Shown one piece after another: positions 23,201 through 36,235 of a stretch of 64,000 nt of DNA. The translations under genes and the position numbers were made by a program. The notes beneath the pieces are model-generated. The model ran no database searches, had not been told where the DNA came from, and saw only the letters and a list, made by a program, of their open reading frames with translations. The stretch lies in the NCBI GenBank assembly GCA_037576195.1, contig CM075101.1, forward strand, positions 620,001 to 684,000. The letters run 5' to 3'. How positions within the stretch are numbered: the stretch's first letter is position 1; each line of letters begins with the position of its first letter. This DNA comes from Phytoseiulus persimilis (lineage: Eukaryota > Arthropoda > Arachnida > Mesostigmata > Phytoseiidae).

Positions 23201-26200
23201 TCTCCGCCGCAACGGGATCCCGTAAGATTGTTCTCCAGAAAGACGAGAGTTCTTGACGATTCAGGTTTCGGGACCGACGACGCGAGTAACAAGCGCTGCA
23301 CAAAGAGAGTCAGCGAGCTCTGAGCTCCAGAAAATGGCTTAGATTTCCCAAGATCGATATGACCGGCCAAACTCGTTCCTGATGCTCGCATCAGCTGAGC
23401 GCTACTAATCAGATGAACGTTCACGCTGGATGGTGTGAGTTGCGAACTGTGAAGGTGGAACCTCGAACGATTCAGGATTTTCTAACCTTCATAAGTGCGA
23501 CCGCAAAGCACGGCGCTGTTCGTAGCGATGCCCTGGACGTTCTCATCACTTGAGGAGATGCTCACGCGCTTAAATGCATCCGCTGTACGCAGGACTTTTT
23601 CCTTGTTTCAGTAACAGACTCCGATCGATCGCTGACTAGTGTTTTATCACTTCGTCGGGCGAGAGCGTGCACACATGCTACAGTTGTCACGGCTCAGTGG
23701 AGGCCCTGCTGATCTGACGGGGTCCGCGGCTGCTGCAGCTTCTGGATCTGTTCGTTATACGTAACCTATTCCTACTCGTGCTGCTGCTGCTGCCACTGTT
23801 TGAGTTGAGGATAAAACGGAGTGAACTGTCTGTAAATTGAGCGAGCCAGTCTGCCGACGTGTCGGCTGCCCGCTCGGTCGTCCAGACTGCCGAAAAACAT
23901 ACAGCCGAACAACTGGCCGATAAAAGAACACCTCAAGCAGACGTTGTCGTCGCGTTATACTTCCGCAGGGTCACGGTGGGAGGCGTTTTGATTACGGAAG
24001 AGGGGAATTCAGATCGCGATGATGCACCCAGAGAGCGCGTTAAGATACCCGCAGTCCCGCTGGGACCAGAAGTTGATTTGGCAGAACCGATCTTACGCCG
24101 TGAACGTTCGTTATTGGCAGCAATGATGCGGCTGCGAGTGATGCCGGTCGTGGTGGTGATGTCGGCGCGGCGGCGGTGGCGGTGGTGGTGGCGGCGGTGG
24201 TATAACATTCGACGGATGTAAAAAGCAAACAATTCGTTTGCTCGACGAATGCGACAGCCACGGCGGAAACGGCGTTCAAATATGCCAGAAACAATCAAGT
24301 GAAAAGTGACTTCTACCAACCGCACCCCAGCAACGGATCACACAGAGGCGCGGTGTCGTGGCCCTGCGCGTCGTTTGCCTGCTCCTGTCTCCGAATGATT
24401 TCTTGTGTGCATTGTATTCGAACGAAATCATGACTCACTTCCATGGGATCATGGCACAACCTTCCGTCTCTTCCTCTTTTTCCTATTTCGCTCTTGAATG
24501 GACCACTTCAGGTGGTGGCGAATTCGTCTATGGTCTGCAGGAAGGCTAGTCTTGAAGAGCTGCTATCATTCGCACAGGTTATGGTTGTTTTCCTACTTGG
24601 GCACGGGCGCTATCGGGTTATGCGATCTCACGCAGAGGAAGCTGAGAAGGGTGTTCCTCGTAACAGAAAGTTCCCGAGTGGAAGAAACTCGTCGAACATC
24701 GAGCAACAGCACAACCTCAGCTCAAAACATCTGCCACCATCGATGGAGCGCTCGAATGAAGGACAGACATCGGTTGGAGACGCTAGAGTTAGACGCCAGC
24801 GAGCGCCATCTTACTCAAAATGAATGTTTCCATCGTAACCCGCCTCATATTTCATGAGGTTAACTGAAAACAGCTGGTGCTCCGTGATTGTTCGATTGCA
24901 AGCTCGCTCGACGTTCTTCTTCCACGCTCAGAGCAGCTAGTTTCGATTCGTATGAACATTCAGTGAGCCGACGGGTCCAAAGGGGAATCTTTCTCGATGT
25001 CTTTCGATTAGTTCTCCCGCGGGTCAGAATCCATGGTCTAATCGTTCAGAGGGAGTCACACGAATCGTGGCGGATCTCTTTGCCTGATTCGCTGACGAGA
25101 TAAAATAGGGCTCGCGTGCCCCGCCGAAGCAAGCATGGGGGACCGGGGTCTCTGCAGGAGAGCTCTTAGGAGACCTCTCTTGGAAACGCTCCACTCCGGA
25201 AAGTATCCTAGATTTTCATCTCGCGCCCTGTCGAGAACTGTCCAGAGAAGCTCCGAAGATGTGTGGCTTCGACGTGACGGGAACGATTGTCAACCAAAAG
25301 CACATTTCCCAATTGTTCTGTCATTTCAAGGTTCTTAACTTCGGGCTTATACATGAAGCTAGCAGAACCCTCCACTGTCGTCAAAATGCTGGCTGTCTCC
25401 TCTCTCACTTCCTGTGGAGCGTCTTCGGGGCGCACATCAGACCCTGGAATCATTTCGATCATGGGTATCAGCGTAGCCAGGATGAGGCTGGTGGGACTCG
25501 AGCCCACCCTCCCTCGAAAGCTCTCAAATTCTATCTCCTAAAATTAGGATCGGTGACGGGAATCCCAAGTGCACAGCTGGTCATGGGAGCCGTCCGTGGA
25601 ACTCTCCGGTAATTCGTTGATCATGCCCTCGGTAACAGAGGGACACCCTGTCACGCTCTTCTAGCTTACCTCCCGAGGTTTCCGAGTCTACACCTCGAAT
25701 CCAATATTGACCGGGGTCGCTATCCATCGGGCTTGTGTCTCCGGCCGACACGGTACGACACGATCTGGTTCAGGGAGAAGAAAACGGTTCGGTCTGGCTG
25801 AGAGTCTAATAGGGCGATAGGAGGCCGCCGCGCAGCTGCTTCAGGATGTGTTTTGCTCTTCGGTCTGAGTGACGTTATGCGCTCGCACGTGTGTAGCTCC
25901 AGGGAATATTCTACACGTAGCGTAACGGCTATATCGGAACCCTCACTGCTCGGAGCTCGATCCGTCAATTGTCGTGTTCAACTCCCGCATCTAGCGGTAG
26001 AGCGGCGTCGGTGGCGACAACGACAACAACACCGCTGCTGGGGATCACCGAACACGGGAGCTGCATGATGTCGAGCGGGTGGGCTGCTCGGTACCGCAGT
26101 CTAGTTCAGTTACGTATCCGATTTACACTTGAGTGCCAAATAGGAGCGAGCCGGGTGGGAGTCCAACTACCGAACATCACTAGAAACAATGGCAGGGGGA

Positions 26201-29200
26201 TGACGCCGGCGTCAATCGATGCTTCACACATCCTGTGACGGGGCAGGGCGTCGTGACAGCATATTCGAAGGAAGGCTGAGATGATAATATCGAACGAGTA
26301 ACGAATTTCGTAATAGGCCTTCGCTGCGGTTGCCTGTCAATGTTGTTTCTAATGAGGCGTTGTGCCTGATTGACTCGATCCGACTAGAAAGCCACCCGGG
26401 CGGCAACGTTTCTACCGCTGCCGCAATTAACGAACATCCAGTGTGACTTACTCCTTCAGGGACTTTAATCGAGAGTTGAGATATTGCGTCACTCGCAGTG
26501 TACGCTGGAGGGCCTTGGATGATTTATGACGAATAGACCTCTCGATCCGGCCCGCCGGCCGTGGAAGCATGCTTCGTATCCAGTGATGTGGATTTGGCGA
26601 TCTGATACGCAAACTCTCTTCACGCATCGAATCCATCTCCTCGGGATTGACCCAATGCATGCGTCTCTTACGAAATGCTTCCCTCGGCCCTACACTCGGG
26701 ACGAACCTTGAATCTCGACGTCGCGGAGTTCGCCAACGATCTCTGCAACGATCCTGCGGCTCTCATTATCCGTTCAAAGCTCGGATGAACCCCCGTAAGC
26801 GGTTGAACAGTGTTCCCAGCTGTAAAAGACCCATCCTACACCACAACCTATTCGAATCCGATGCGAACGGAGCTAGAGGAGCAGAGGGAACCTCCACCTG
26901 ATTGGACCATAGGTTCGACCACTTGATTAGGTGTGAATGGGATGAACACATCGAATGGCCATCCCGTTGGCGGCTCGAGATCAGTAATGCTTCCATGGAT
27001 AACCAAAGACTGGGGACGGAATTCCAGTTTTTTTTTCGGAATCGTCCCCTCATCGCAATCGGCTGATCCTTTGCAATTGATAATATGATTTCAAGAGAAG
27101 ATTCGCGTGGGAAAATGCGAAATCTCGTTCTCGAATAATGACCCCCGGTTCAGTCTCAGCGGGCTCGCGGTTCCCCCTGCTCACAATCGAGTTGGGGGGC
27201 CGTGAGCTCCGTTGCAGTCATTGGTCAAAGGTGGCGCATTGAGCTCACAAGCTAGATCTTCTCTTGACCCCTGGATCTCTCTGGACAGGATGCGTAAAGC
27301 TTACTACATGGAGCTTCGAAAGACGAGATAGAGAACGATCGTCAGCTTTCTTCCGACCGCTCCCACTCAACTCCGCTAGCTCGAACGAAACGAAACTCAA
27401 TCGGGGATCATTCTCGAAATAAGCTCTTCATTCCAAGGTTCGGTTGCATCCGGTCTAATTAGTGGGAACGACGAAATGTTCGGAGAGAACGATTTCTAGA
27501 CGATCGAACGCCGAGGCCCAGACCGACACAGACCACGCGACCCCTGGAACTGTAACGCTTGAGCTCAAACTCGACGAGCCAGCGAACTAAGTGTTTGCCT
27601 AGCGTGTGTGGTATCTGTTTCCTGTGGATTAGATTTTACTCGAGAATGATGAATCATTGCAATCGATGGGAAAGAAAGTATCTCGTTTTTCGTCACTGCG
27701 ATCCCATGTGCTTCCGATGCCCGTTTCCTTCCGAGCTGGGATGTTCGATCTTGAATAACGCCTTTCGTGCTTCTTCGGCGCTTTCTCCAAGACCTCGAAC
27801 CATAACGATCTGCCTTTCGACGGAATTCCTCGATGCCTAACAAATAGCGGTTCACGTCAATCTGGCCGTTTCGGAACACACTTCTTGAGACCGTTGTCGC
27901 GAGAGCTCTTCCGTCTTCCCAGTCGTCGCTCTTTCAAGGAACGACCATCTGGACCTATCTCGAACGCTCCGTCATGAGAATGCGCAGCTCCCTTCAATCG
28001 GTCAGATGAATGGAACAGCGAACCGGCGGCGGTCACCTCAAGCTATTTCGCGTCGTTTCAACTGTTTCAGCGGGTGTTTCGGGGGAGACAGCAGCGCTAG
28101 AAAGTTTGCTGCGTCTCGAAATATGAACGGGGATGGATTTGTTTGGGGTCGAGTCTGAAATGTAGCTTCCAGTCATCCCTCGCGAAACTAATGAATACCG
28201 TCTCCATCTACGTTCCATGGAAGCATGAAGTTCTGCTGAATGAGTTCACGGAGTCCCTGAGGGAAGCCTCTGACCGAAGAAAGCGAGCGTTCCGAGGGGA
28301 TTTCACTCCGCGATCGAGAAATCCGAGAATATTGGGGGATGTTTGCAGCGAGAGAGGAAGAATGAGCATACAACGAGTCCTAGCTGAGAGCAGAATGCCT
28401 GCACGTTGGCGCACTGGGAAATCTCACGTTCTGCCGTCATGATGCATGCATGTAGCGTTCACGTTTGCTGAAGACGCTGTAGCCCTCGTTTGCTTCTACT
28501 AGGCAGGTTCAACGTAGACGTGTCTCGTGAATGTCCAACTGACTCAAGCAAGCTCGTGGCGGGAGGGAATGGTGATCAACTTGTACGATGGACGCTCCCG
28601 AGCTTTGGGAGCGCGATGTGTGAGCTTCGAATCGATACTCGCGCTTCGGGTGGAGAATGATCAGGTATTTCATGATTCATTCGATCATTTCCGGTCCGCT
28701 ATATTCCAGGCCCCGTAGCCGTTTTCGGGTTCCGGCATGAGCTTCGGAACGACATCGCCAAACCTCGCAGAGAATGACACAGCCTGAATCATTTCAGGGG
28801 TTCCGATAGGCGTCGGGGGCAAACACCGTGGAAGCATCGTTCGCTCACGATGTTTCGACTCGCTGCGAACAGTCAGGAGTCCGTGTGCAAGGTTCCTAGC
28901 TCCAGGTCGGACGACTTTGTTGAGTCATTCGACTCGCCTCGAGCATAGCTACGAATCTATGATGAAGTCCAACTGATTTTGGATCGATCCTTCTGCCATC
29001 GGGAGGGACCGTGCCATTTCTTCGGCTGAGAGTCCGATTCACCGGCGTGCGTCTCCTGTGCAATTGTTCGCAAGGGTACATTACTCCCAGCGGCGGTCGC
29101 TGCACATAGCCAACGGACATCTTGAAGAGAATAATGGAGCTTTATTTCAAACAAATTGGAACCATGAGAAGAACAACGAGGCTCTTCCTTGACTCGGGTT

Positions 29201-30500
29201 TACATATGTTCACAGGTTGAATCAGATGGGCGTGGTTTGCCTGCTTGATAATAAACTCCGCCTATATCTCGCTTGCGGCCGGTCCACCATGAACGCAGCA
29301 ACGGCAACATGGACCCGTCACACCCTCCCCTGGCCGGTACGCGCCACGGCCGTCAGCAAGAACTACTACATCGACGCTGACTGAACCGTTCGAGCCACTA
29401 GTAGCGTTGCTAACGCCGTGCGCGGATGGACGTTCTTCGATCACGAGTTGTTCGTTCGAGCCGAATCAATCGACTCGGAAGCACATGGGCTGGACCGACT
29501 TTCGTGAGTACCCTCCATTTTCGTAGGACCCCACAGCGAGGAAACAGAAGCTGCGCCCCGAGTTTCGGACTCGAGTACGCAGGACACCGGGAATTCGTCT
29601 CTTCATTGAGCTCGAATCCTTTGAGACCGGAGCTGGGTGATATTTCTGATCGCGTCTGACAGGTTCCATTCAGTCAGGAGTTTGATGAGAAAGTATCACT
29701 GCTGTCGCGCTCAGACCGCAACGACGGAGGTTAGATGAGTCGTATTCGAGAATCCGATGCACCGAGCTGAGTTCCCTCGATGGGAGAGTCTTCATCGCAT
29801 CTCCGGATCTGGGCGATGCTCATTGCATGGAGGCGATCTTGGCCTGAGGTGGCGGGATCACTTCTCTCCGGAGTGCTCAAGCCATAGAGAGTCGTTTGAT
29901 ACGTGGGCTTCGCAACGGCGGGTTGCGAGACGGTTTGTCGACGCGTTCTTCTTAGGATCACCTCGGTATATCAGTTGTGGTAGGTTCGATTGAGCTGACT
30001 GTGGGTCGGCGTCGCTGGAGGATCGAGCCACGTCCCCCCGAATGAGCGCTTCCAGAGATTTGATGGAGGAAAAAAATGCGAATGTAGGTGTTGGGAGAAA
30101 TCCGACGAGTCTCACACGTGGTGCTCGCGTCGCTTCGAGACTTGGAGTGAAACAAGGACCGAGCGGTGGTCTTTCGTCGTCATTATGACAACTGAAGCCA
30201 TTGCCGCCTTGACTAGTAAAACCGATACTTTAGTCCCTGGAGCCGCTCGGTTGACAAGCTTGTGTTCAGCAGAATAACAATCCGCAGCCTGGTCAAACCA
30301 CACAGGGACGTGATGCTCATTCAACAGTCAACGAAGCCGGCTAATTTCCAGAGAACCGATGTATTCTTCAATACATTGAATCTCTCGGCTCTGGCGTGTA
30401 TCGGGAAGCAGTTGGAGCGGCGAAATTGCGGTCAGTCGAAAGACCATCGACACATACTTACAGACAAACAGATAGAGAACGAGGCAAACGACCAGTCCGC
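20261..30500. other. Long intergenic stretch, no supported gene
   Basis: No conserved protein segment or RNA gene was recognised. A GGT/GGC-rich tract is at 24146-24201. Open frames of 60-190 codons occur on both strands with no convincing coding signature. Confidence 0.4.
24146..24201 (+). repeat. GGT/GGC trinucleotide-rich tract
   Basis: Imperfect run of GGT, GGC and GAT/TGG triplets. It is low complexity with no further function visible. Confidence 0.6.
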
Positions 30501-30510
30501 CAGTCGAATA

Positions 30511-30560
30511 CTCAGTCAGTCAGTTAGTCAGTCAGTCTGCCATCCATCCACCCACCCACT
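30511..30560 (+). repeat. Tetranucleotide repeats (CAGT)n and (CATC/CACC)n
   Basis: Seven near-perfect CAGT units at 30511-30538 are followed by CATC and CACC units. It is one of several tetranucleotide arrays within 1 kb. Confidence 0.75.
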
Positions 30561-31252
30561 GTGTTGTGTTGGTTTCCTTCGGCGGAAAGCAGGCGAAGCT
30601 CCGAAGGCTTGCCGAGCCACAAAACGTAAACTCATCGCGGAACACGTCGATTGGATGGAAGCAGTTCTGAATCCTTGGTTTGGGAGCATTGTCCGAGCGG
30701 TGGAAATTGCCGTCTCTCCCTCGGTGAGGATCGTGATATCCTGCTCAGGTTAGAAACGTGGAGATGAGGATATTTTGCATTGTGCCCGACGAAATCCGAT
30801 TCTTTCTGCCCTTGTGAACGAGGACGAAATCCAAACCCCTCCATGTAAACATTCCCTTTATGGTAGCCAGCTAAACATGGGATTTATTCTGCCATAGTGG
30901 TCGTGATAGTGTACGACCATGGCGACGACCAACGGTTGCTCGGCCCAAGTCATCTCAAGGAGCCGTTGCGCTCGACTCGACGAGGCTAAACGAGATCTCT
31001 CGGTCGTAATCAATCAGCTTAAAATATCGCCGATGATCGGAAACTGGGAACGCCTAATTCCGTTCGATCGGCCCGTCGAGGATTCCGACTCTGCATCGAT
31101 CGGATCGAGGGATGGAGTCCACCCATCGGTTTGAATTCTGTTCCCTGGCTGAGATGCAGTGGCTCGCGGTGAATCTCATCGTTGCCAGCGGCTGTCAGAT
31201 CTTCTGACTGGCTTGCGAGCGCAGAATTAGATCTCCAACTGGATGGAGTCTT

Positions 31253-31273
31253 TCAGGCAGGCAGGCAGGCGGG
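31253..31273 (+). repeat. (CAGG)n microsatellite
   Basis: Short CAGG array ending in CGGG. A second array of the same unit lies about 200 bases downstream. Confidence 0.75.
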
Positions 31274-31455
31274 CTAGACGTCGGCCACACGGCAGTACGT
31301 TGAGCTGCGACGCTCCGCTCACTCTAGGTTCAGCAGCCCCGTCTGGATAGGTTTAGTTGCGGTTTCCCGTGAGTCGAAAGGACGAGCGAACGAACACACA
31401 TTGAGAGACAGACAGACCGAGCGACCGACGGACGAACAAACGTTCAGCGAGTCGA

Positions 31456-31486
31456 GCAGGCAGGCAGGCATGCAGGCAGGCAGGCG
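31456..31486 (+). repeat. (CAGG)n microsatellite, second array
   Basis: Seven CAGG units with one CATG interruption. It lies about 30 bases upstream of the short open frame at 31517. The surrounding GACAGACAGACCGAGCGACC-like sequence resembles an arthropod 5' untranslated leader, which is an inference. Confidence 0.75.
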
Positions 31487-31516
31487 CAGATGTGCCACTC
31501 GTCTATTTGAACACAG

Positions 31517-31645
31517 ATGCCAAGCTTCTTAACCGGCATCAGGAATCGTGTCGTTAGGGAATTGCCTCCGGAGGAGTTGCCACCTCTGCCGCCAGAAGCT
31601 GATGTACTCGACAAAGTAGTCATATATCAGACAAAAAGTTCCTGA
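31517..31645 (+). CDS. Possible short ORF or first exon, unrecognised
   Basis: A 42-codon frame starts MPSFLTGIRNRVVRELPPEE and continues with a second Leu-Pro-Pro-Leu-Pro-Pro segment. The composition (Glu/Pro/Leu with varied synonymous codons) looks more like protein than the surrounding frames. It follows a leader-like stretch rich in CAGG and GAACGAAC repeats. A weak splice donor (AAA|GTAGTC) near codon 33 would make it a first exon of a gene with a long intron. I do not recognise the protein and found no second exon, so this is only a candidate. Confidence 0.25.
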   Translation: MPSFLTGIRNRVVRELPPEELPPLPPEADVLDKVVIYQTKSS

Positions 31646-34404
31646 GCTGCCAAAAAACGAACGATATTTCGGTACACGTAGACGATATCGGAACACAAAG
31701 AGAGCCTGTTCTGACGTGCTGCTCCGAATAGCCGCCAATATTCATGATTTGCAGCGATGTACCGGCCGAACAATGCGTTTCACGCAAGTGAGCTTATCCC
31801 GTATTCGCGATTGTGCACCATCTACATTTGTCCTTCATCAAAAAGAGTTGCTAGGATGATTCATCATTGCTCGATTCATCGTATGCCGGCCCAGCGAAGA
31901 CGCGAAATTCGAGAGGGATCAAATTTGCCCACTGCCATGGGATGATTCAAAACGGTCGGCGACTGCGGAAACTCATAAGTTATTCGCGCATTCTGTACTT
32001 GACGAACGAGTCGAGTCACGCGTGGCGGGAACCCGAGTTCCACCGACGAATTCCGAAAGTGATCATTCTCGTCAGCAAAGTTCGACAATACGACGGAAAG
32101 GTCTTGGCAGTTGCTCTTACCCGCGAGATCGCCTCCGAGCAAGTAAACAAACAAATGAGCGAAATGCAATAGCATATTTTCCACTTCCGCTCATGTGCTG
32201 TGGACGAAGACGGCCAGGAGTGTCTTTTCCCGGATGGAAACAATCGTGGATCCGTTTTAAGAAAAAAACTTGGTTGAATTCGGGTGCGGCTCAACATCTG
32301 GTGCCGCGTGTGCGACATTGATTGTCAAGTAGTCGCATGATGGCTCTCGACACGCAAACGATTTGCCTCGCTTTCCACGACAGAGAAAAAAGTCATGTCT
32401 GACCGTTGTCGTGCTTCTGAAGTGGTTGCGGCCAGTTTCGCTTGGCTCAGTTCAGTTTTGCTGACGCTGACGGCTGCTTGTTCTGTCTGTGACTTACTTG
32501 GCAACGGCCAGCCGAGCAACCAGTTGACTGCTTGGCTGCCTAACTGCTTTGTAATACACAATGCTGGATGGGAGAGAGAGAGAGAAAAAAAAAACTTTCT
32601 CTGAGAGACTATCTGCAGACGTTAATACAGACGTCAGGAGTCGGTGCCATTCCGGAAGCTTCGCTAATCTGAAAATCCCGTAGAGTGCTCGTTTTCAACG
32701 GTTGATCAGTACACGATGCGGCATCTCTGTTCTGAACAGGCGTGTTCGTTCTTCCATCTCGAAGCGTGCGGAGTCGACTAATCTGTGTTGACGCGGTGAA
32801 CTATTCGAGAGAACGTAGAGTTGTTGCTTTGAAAACCGTCTCTGTTCAGCCGAGCCACGTTTCTCTGTCTCCTGATCGCCTGTTTCTGATAAGTGGACAA
32901 CATGCCGATGAAAGGGACTGCTGGAAGTTGCGGTTTGAATTTATGAACAGTTCTAGACTCTGCAGACTGAGCTGAACTCCGAATTCTCAGGAGGAAGCGT
33001 TTCTTCCAGCGTTCTCGTAATCATCAGCGGGCTCAAACCGCTCGTCTGATCTGTGCTCCCTTCATTAGAACTTTCAGCTCCCTCATCTTTTCGGGAAGAG
33101 CCGTTTGTTTCACGCGGACTAGGAGCGTCGCGCGCAAAACGTGACCGTACAAAACTATGATATAAACGCGGCCCCTGATGAATCACGTTCGCTTGGTATG
33201 TATATTAAGTTGTGCTCTGGACTTCTCCTGCCGTCGAGTGAGTGATGGTAGATTGTTTCGTGGCAGGCACAACACCAGCTCAGCTCACATCCGAACAAAC
33301 AGACACTTGGTTGGCGCAGAGGGAAGAATTCAGAGTTGGATCTATACGATGAACCTTGCTGGGGTCAGAGTTCAAGTCCTCTGCTGCATTCAGTCGATAT
33401 AAACGAAATTAAGTCCCAGTGTGGACGGAATACGTCTCGGGGACCGGATGCCCCATCGCGTTTTTCTAGCGGCACATGCGGTCTCTAGTTGCATGGAGGT
33501 ACACCTGACTCCGGAAGAATCAAGTCGGTTTTTCGTCTTAGAGCCTGGATCCCAGGTGGATGAGCGTCATCCTTGAATTCGTGGCTGAGCAGTGGAGAAT
33601 GGTCTTCCGCCGATCCGGAAAATACGGCAGCCAGCGCTCGATCTCGATGGAACTCTGATTTTCGAGGAAGCTCGGAATTCTCTCGAGCTAGCCCCTCCAC
33701 AGCAGGAGGAAGAAGAACCAGACAATCCTCGTAGGATTATCGATCACGATGAAGCCCGTCAACGAGAGCAAATCGATGTTTTCTAGTATAGAACGGAAAA
33801 TACGGAAATCTGAATTTCGTCTCGGGTACCTACTCCCATTGCGTTCAGCAGGTATGAAATTCCAACTAGCGTCAACAAACTTGGCTTTCCAGGCAAACCT
33901 GTTCGAGGATTCACGAGACGCCGCGATAGCCCTGCTTCATCGGTGAAGGCGAAACTCCACGTCGCAACTCCGTCTGATGAGAGGACGGCCTAACGAGAGG
34001 AGAGTACCTGGTTCCGGGAAGCCAATCTCATAGGTATCTCTGGGAAATGCGTTTTCAATTCGCCCAGGGATAGCTGTTGAGGTTATTTTCCTCTGGTTGA
34101 CCACGCACAGCACTTTCCACTTGTCTTCTCTTCCCAGCACAGATTTGATTACACTAGCGAGCTTTGCATTGGAGCGTGCACAGAGAATCTGAATCCCCTC
34201 ATCTCGATCGGTGTGAGTTCACGGCGCTTGGTGCGTATACACTGCTTCGCTAGTTTCAATCGAAAGCATGATTTCCCTACTGTCGCTTTGCATGCGTCTC
34301 TCCGCTCTTTGTCCTATTCGAATGCTCACTGAGGTCCCCCCCCCCCCCCTACATCCCCGTCCGAGGATATGATGCAGATAGGAGAGCTATTTCCTCGCTA
34401 GATG
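31646..34404. other. Intergenic DNA, no supported gene
   Basis: A GA-rich run followed by an A run lies at 32574-32594, and a C run of 14 at 34336-34349. One 64-codon frame at 33592-33786 is acidic but has no recognisable motif or convincing splice sites. Confidence 0.4.
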
Positions 34405-34489
34405 AAACGTCCCCGCTTTGAGTATTTCATCAGGTACTGGTTCGGAAGCGTTTACCAGTATCGATGTGATACTCGAAGTGTGGCCGGAG
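34405..34489 (+). repeat. Duplicated unit, copy A
   Basis: About 80 bases resemble 34904-34984 at roughly three quarters of positions, including GTATT(T/A)CATCAGGTACTG and ACTCGAAGTGTGG or ATTCGAAGTGTGG. The two copies are in direct orientation about 500 bases apart. This is probably a fragment of an unidentified dispersed repeat. Confidence 0.65.
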
Positions 34490-34903
34490 CCCTCTGTTGA
34501 AATCACTTCGTGTTCCATGCGTCGAGCCATGTCGCATGGGGACTTGCATGCGAAATACTGAATAAAATTATATTCTCACTTCCGAGCATCTGTATTCATT
34601 TGTTCCTGCCCTGAATTCTTCCAATCGTGGCTCTTGGGTTACTCTAGTTTGTTGGGAACAACTCACTCTATTCTCGTATGATCTGCGTGGCATCGCCGAG
34701 CATGTGGCGCTAGTTATCGTGGAAAAAGAGCATGAGTCAAATTGCAGCCTGAATTTTCCGAACCGGCCTCGATATCAAAGTCAGAATCACTGAGCTCGTA
34801 CAACCCTACGAGCCCGGAACCCTCACCCATGATACCAGAGTCGATCGGAACTCTCTGACACTGACTACTGGATTGAGAATGTATTCCGAAATTCCTCGCG
34901 AAT

Positions 34904-34984
34904 TGCGTCTCCGCTCTGAGTATTACATCAGGTACTGATTAACAACACTACCAGTATCGGTGCGATATTCGAAGTGTGGTCGAC
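34904..34984 (+). repeat. Duplicated unit, copy B
   Basis: Direct-orientation partner of 34405-34489. Differences are scattered substitutions and small gaps, which suggests an old duplication. Confidence 0.65.
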
Positions 34985-36235
34985 TACTGCACCCATTCCA
35001 CTTGGGAAAAAGTATGTACAGTGCCAATTGTGAGCTTAACGTCGGCTGCTCTCTCGTTGTTTTGAGCAAATCTGTCGACAAGATGGCAATGATGGAATGA
35101 AGAATGGAACTTTTACAATAAATTCGAGACTCCGGTTTGCGCTTCGTCGATCGATTGTGTCGTTTCTTTTGTTCGAAGACTTGATGGAAGCATCTTCGTA
35201 GAGGGGCTTCGAGGATGGATGGTGAGCGATAGTGGGGACAAGAAGTGGATTCGGGAGACTTGCAGCGTCCACATTCCGTCGCCTCAGACGTAGAGTTTGG
35301 AATGATCACTTCATAGGAGTCTTGAATCGAATTAGAAATTTGTCGAGTCGTTATCGCCGTCTGATCGCCATCGGTCGTTTTGATCGTTTACGATCTCTGC
35401 CGAAACGGCAGAGCTCTCTCGCTTTGATGATTCACTAAACCCGCCCTCGCCCATAAAGAGCCCAGTAGGAGACCGATATCTCCGATTGGAACTTCGCAGT
35501 CATGACTAGAGCTCCAGAGCGGGCTCGAGAATCACGAGGAAACGAATGTTTCATGATAGCACCATCTCGTTCCTGAAAACGACAGAATCAACACGTTAAT
35601 AAGTAGTGAATCCACGACCAGAGTACGAGCGAGAATTCCTCACTCTTTCCCCCTGTCGAGTTCCCAGTGGCCTGATCACCTAGCTGATCCCCCGGAGGGA
35701 ATCGGGAGGAAAACTTGGTCCGATAACCAGATTTACTCACTGTACGTTCTGCAGCGCGTTTGGCGTCTTTCAGAGAGTGTTCCTCCGATAGAGTCTGCTC
35801 CTGCGCCATCTGCAGGAAGAGTACTTCCCTCTGATAGCCCTCGAACCTTTTATTTTGACGGAGAACATCTCGCAACTGGCTCCTCAAACACCTCGCTCTC
35901 TTCGGGCGATGCTGGCTCAGCACTCGGCATTTGAATTTCCCCCCAGACCTTGAAGGTGCTCAGCAGCAGCCCGAGTCCACGGATCGCATGTTTTCCTCAG
36001 TCGAAGGGCGCTACAAATCTGTGATCCTCCCGAGACGGCCTCGCCCGTTGAGAAACTCCCACCGGAGAGGTATTTGGTCGCCGACTCGACTCGTGACTCC
36101 CAAGAGTCCCTACGGGAGCAATGATTGCGTCTGACGCTCGAGAAGTCTCCTTGCGATATGAACTCTCGGGTTCCGCTTAGTGTGCGAATCCATTCTGAAT
36201 CGATTGAGGATTGACGAGGAGATACAGGAATAGCG
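34985..36235. other. Intergenic DNA with one possible coiled-coil segment on the minus strand
   Basis: On the minus strand, 35912-35730 encodes a charged, helix-like segment (LRQNKRFEGYQREVLFLQMA, then an acidic/basic stretch) that ends at a strong donor, ACA|GTGAGT. An overlapping frame also looks plausible and no partner exon was found, so I do not call a gene. Confidence 0.3.

Noticed and set aside
25480-25510. T-arm-like palindrome GTGGGACTCGAGCCCAC suggesting a tRNA
   Set aside because: No D-arm, anticodon arm or acceptor stem pairs with it on either strand at the right distance.
33592-33786. Acidic 64-codon frame (ENGLPPIRKIRQ...)
   Set aside because: It looks mildly protein-like, but there is no partner exon, no clear acceptor and no family resemblance.
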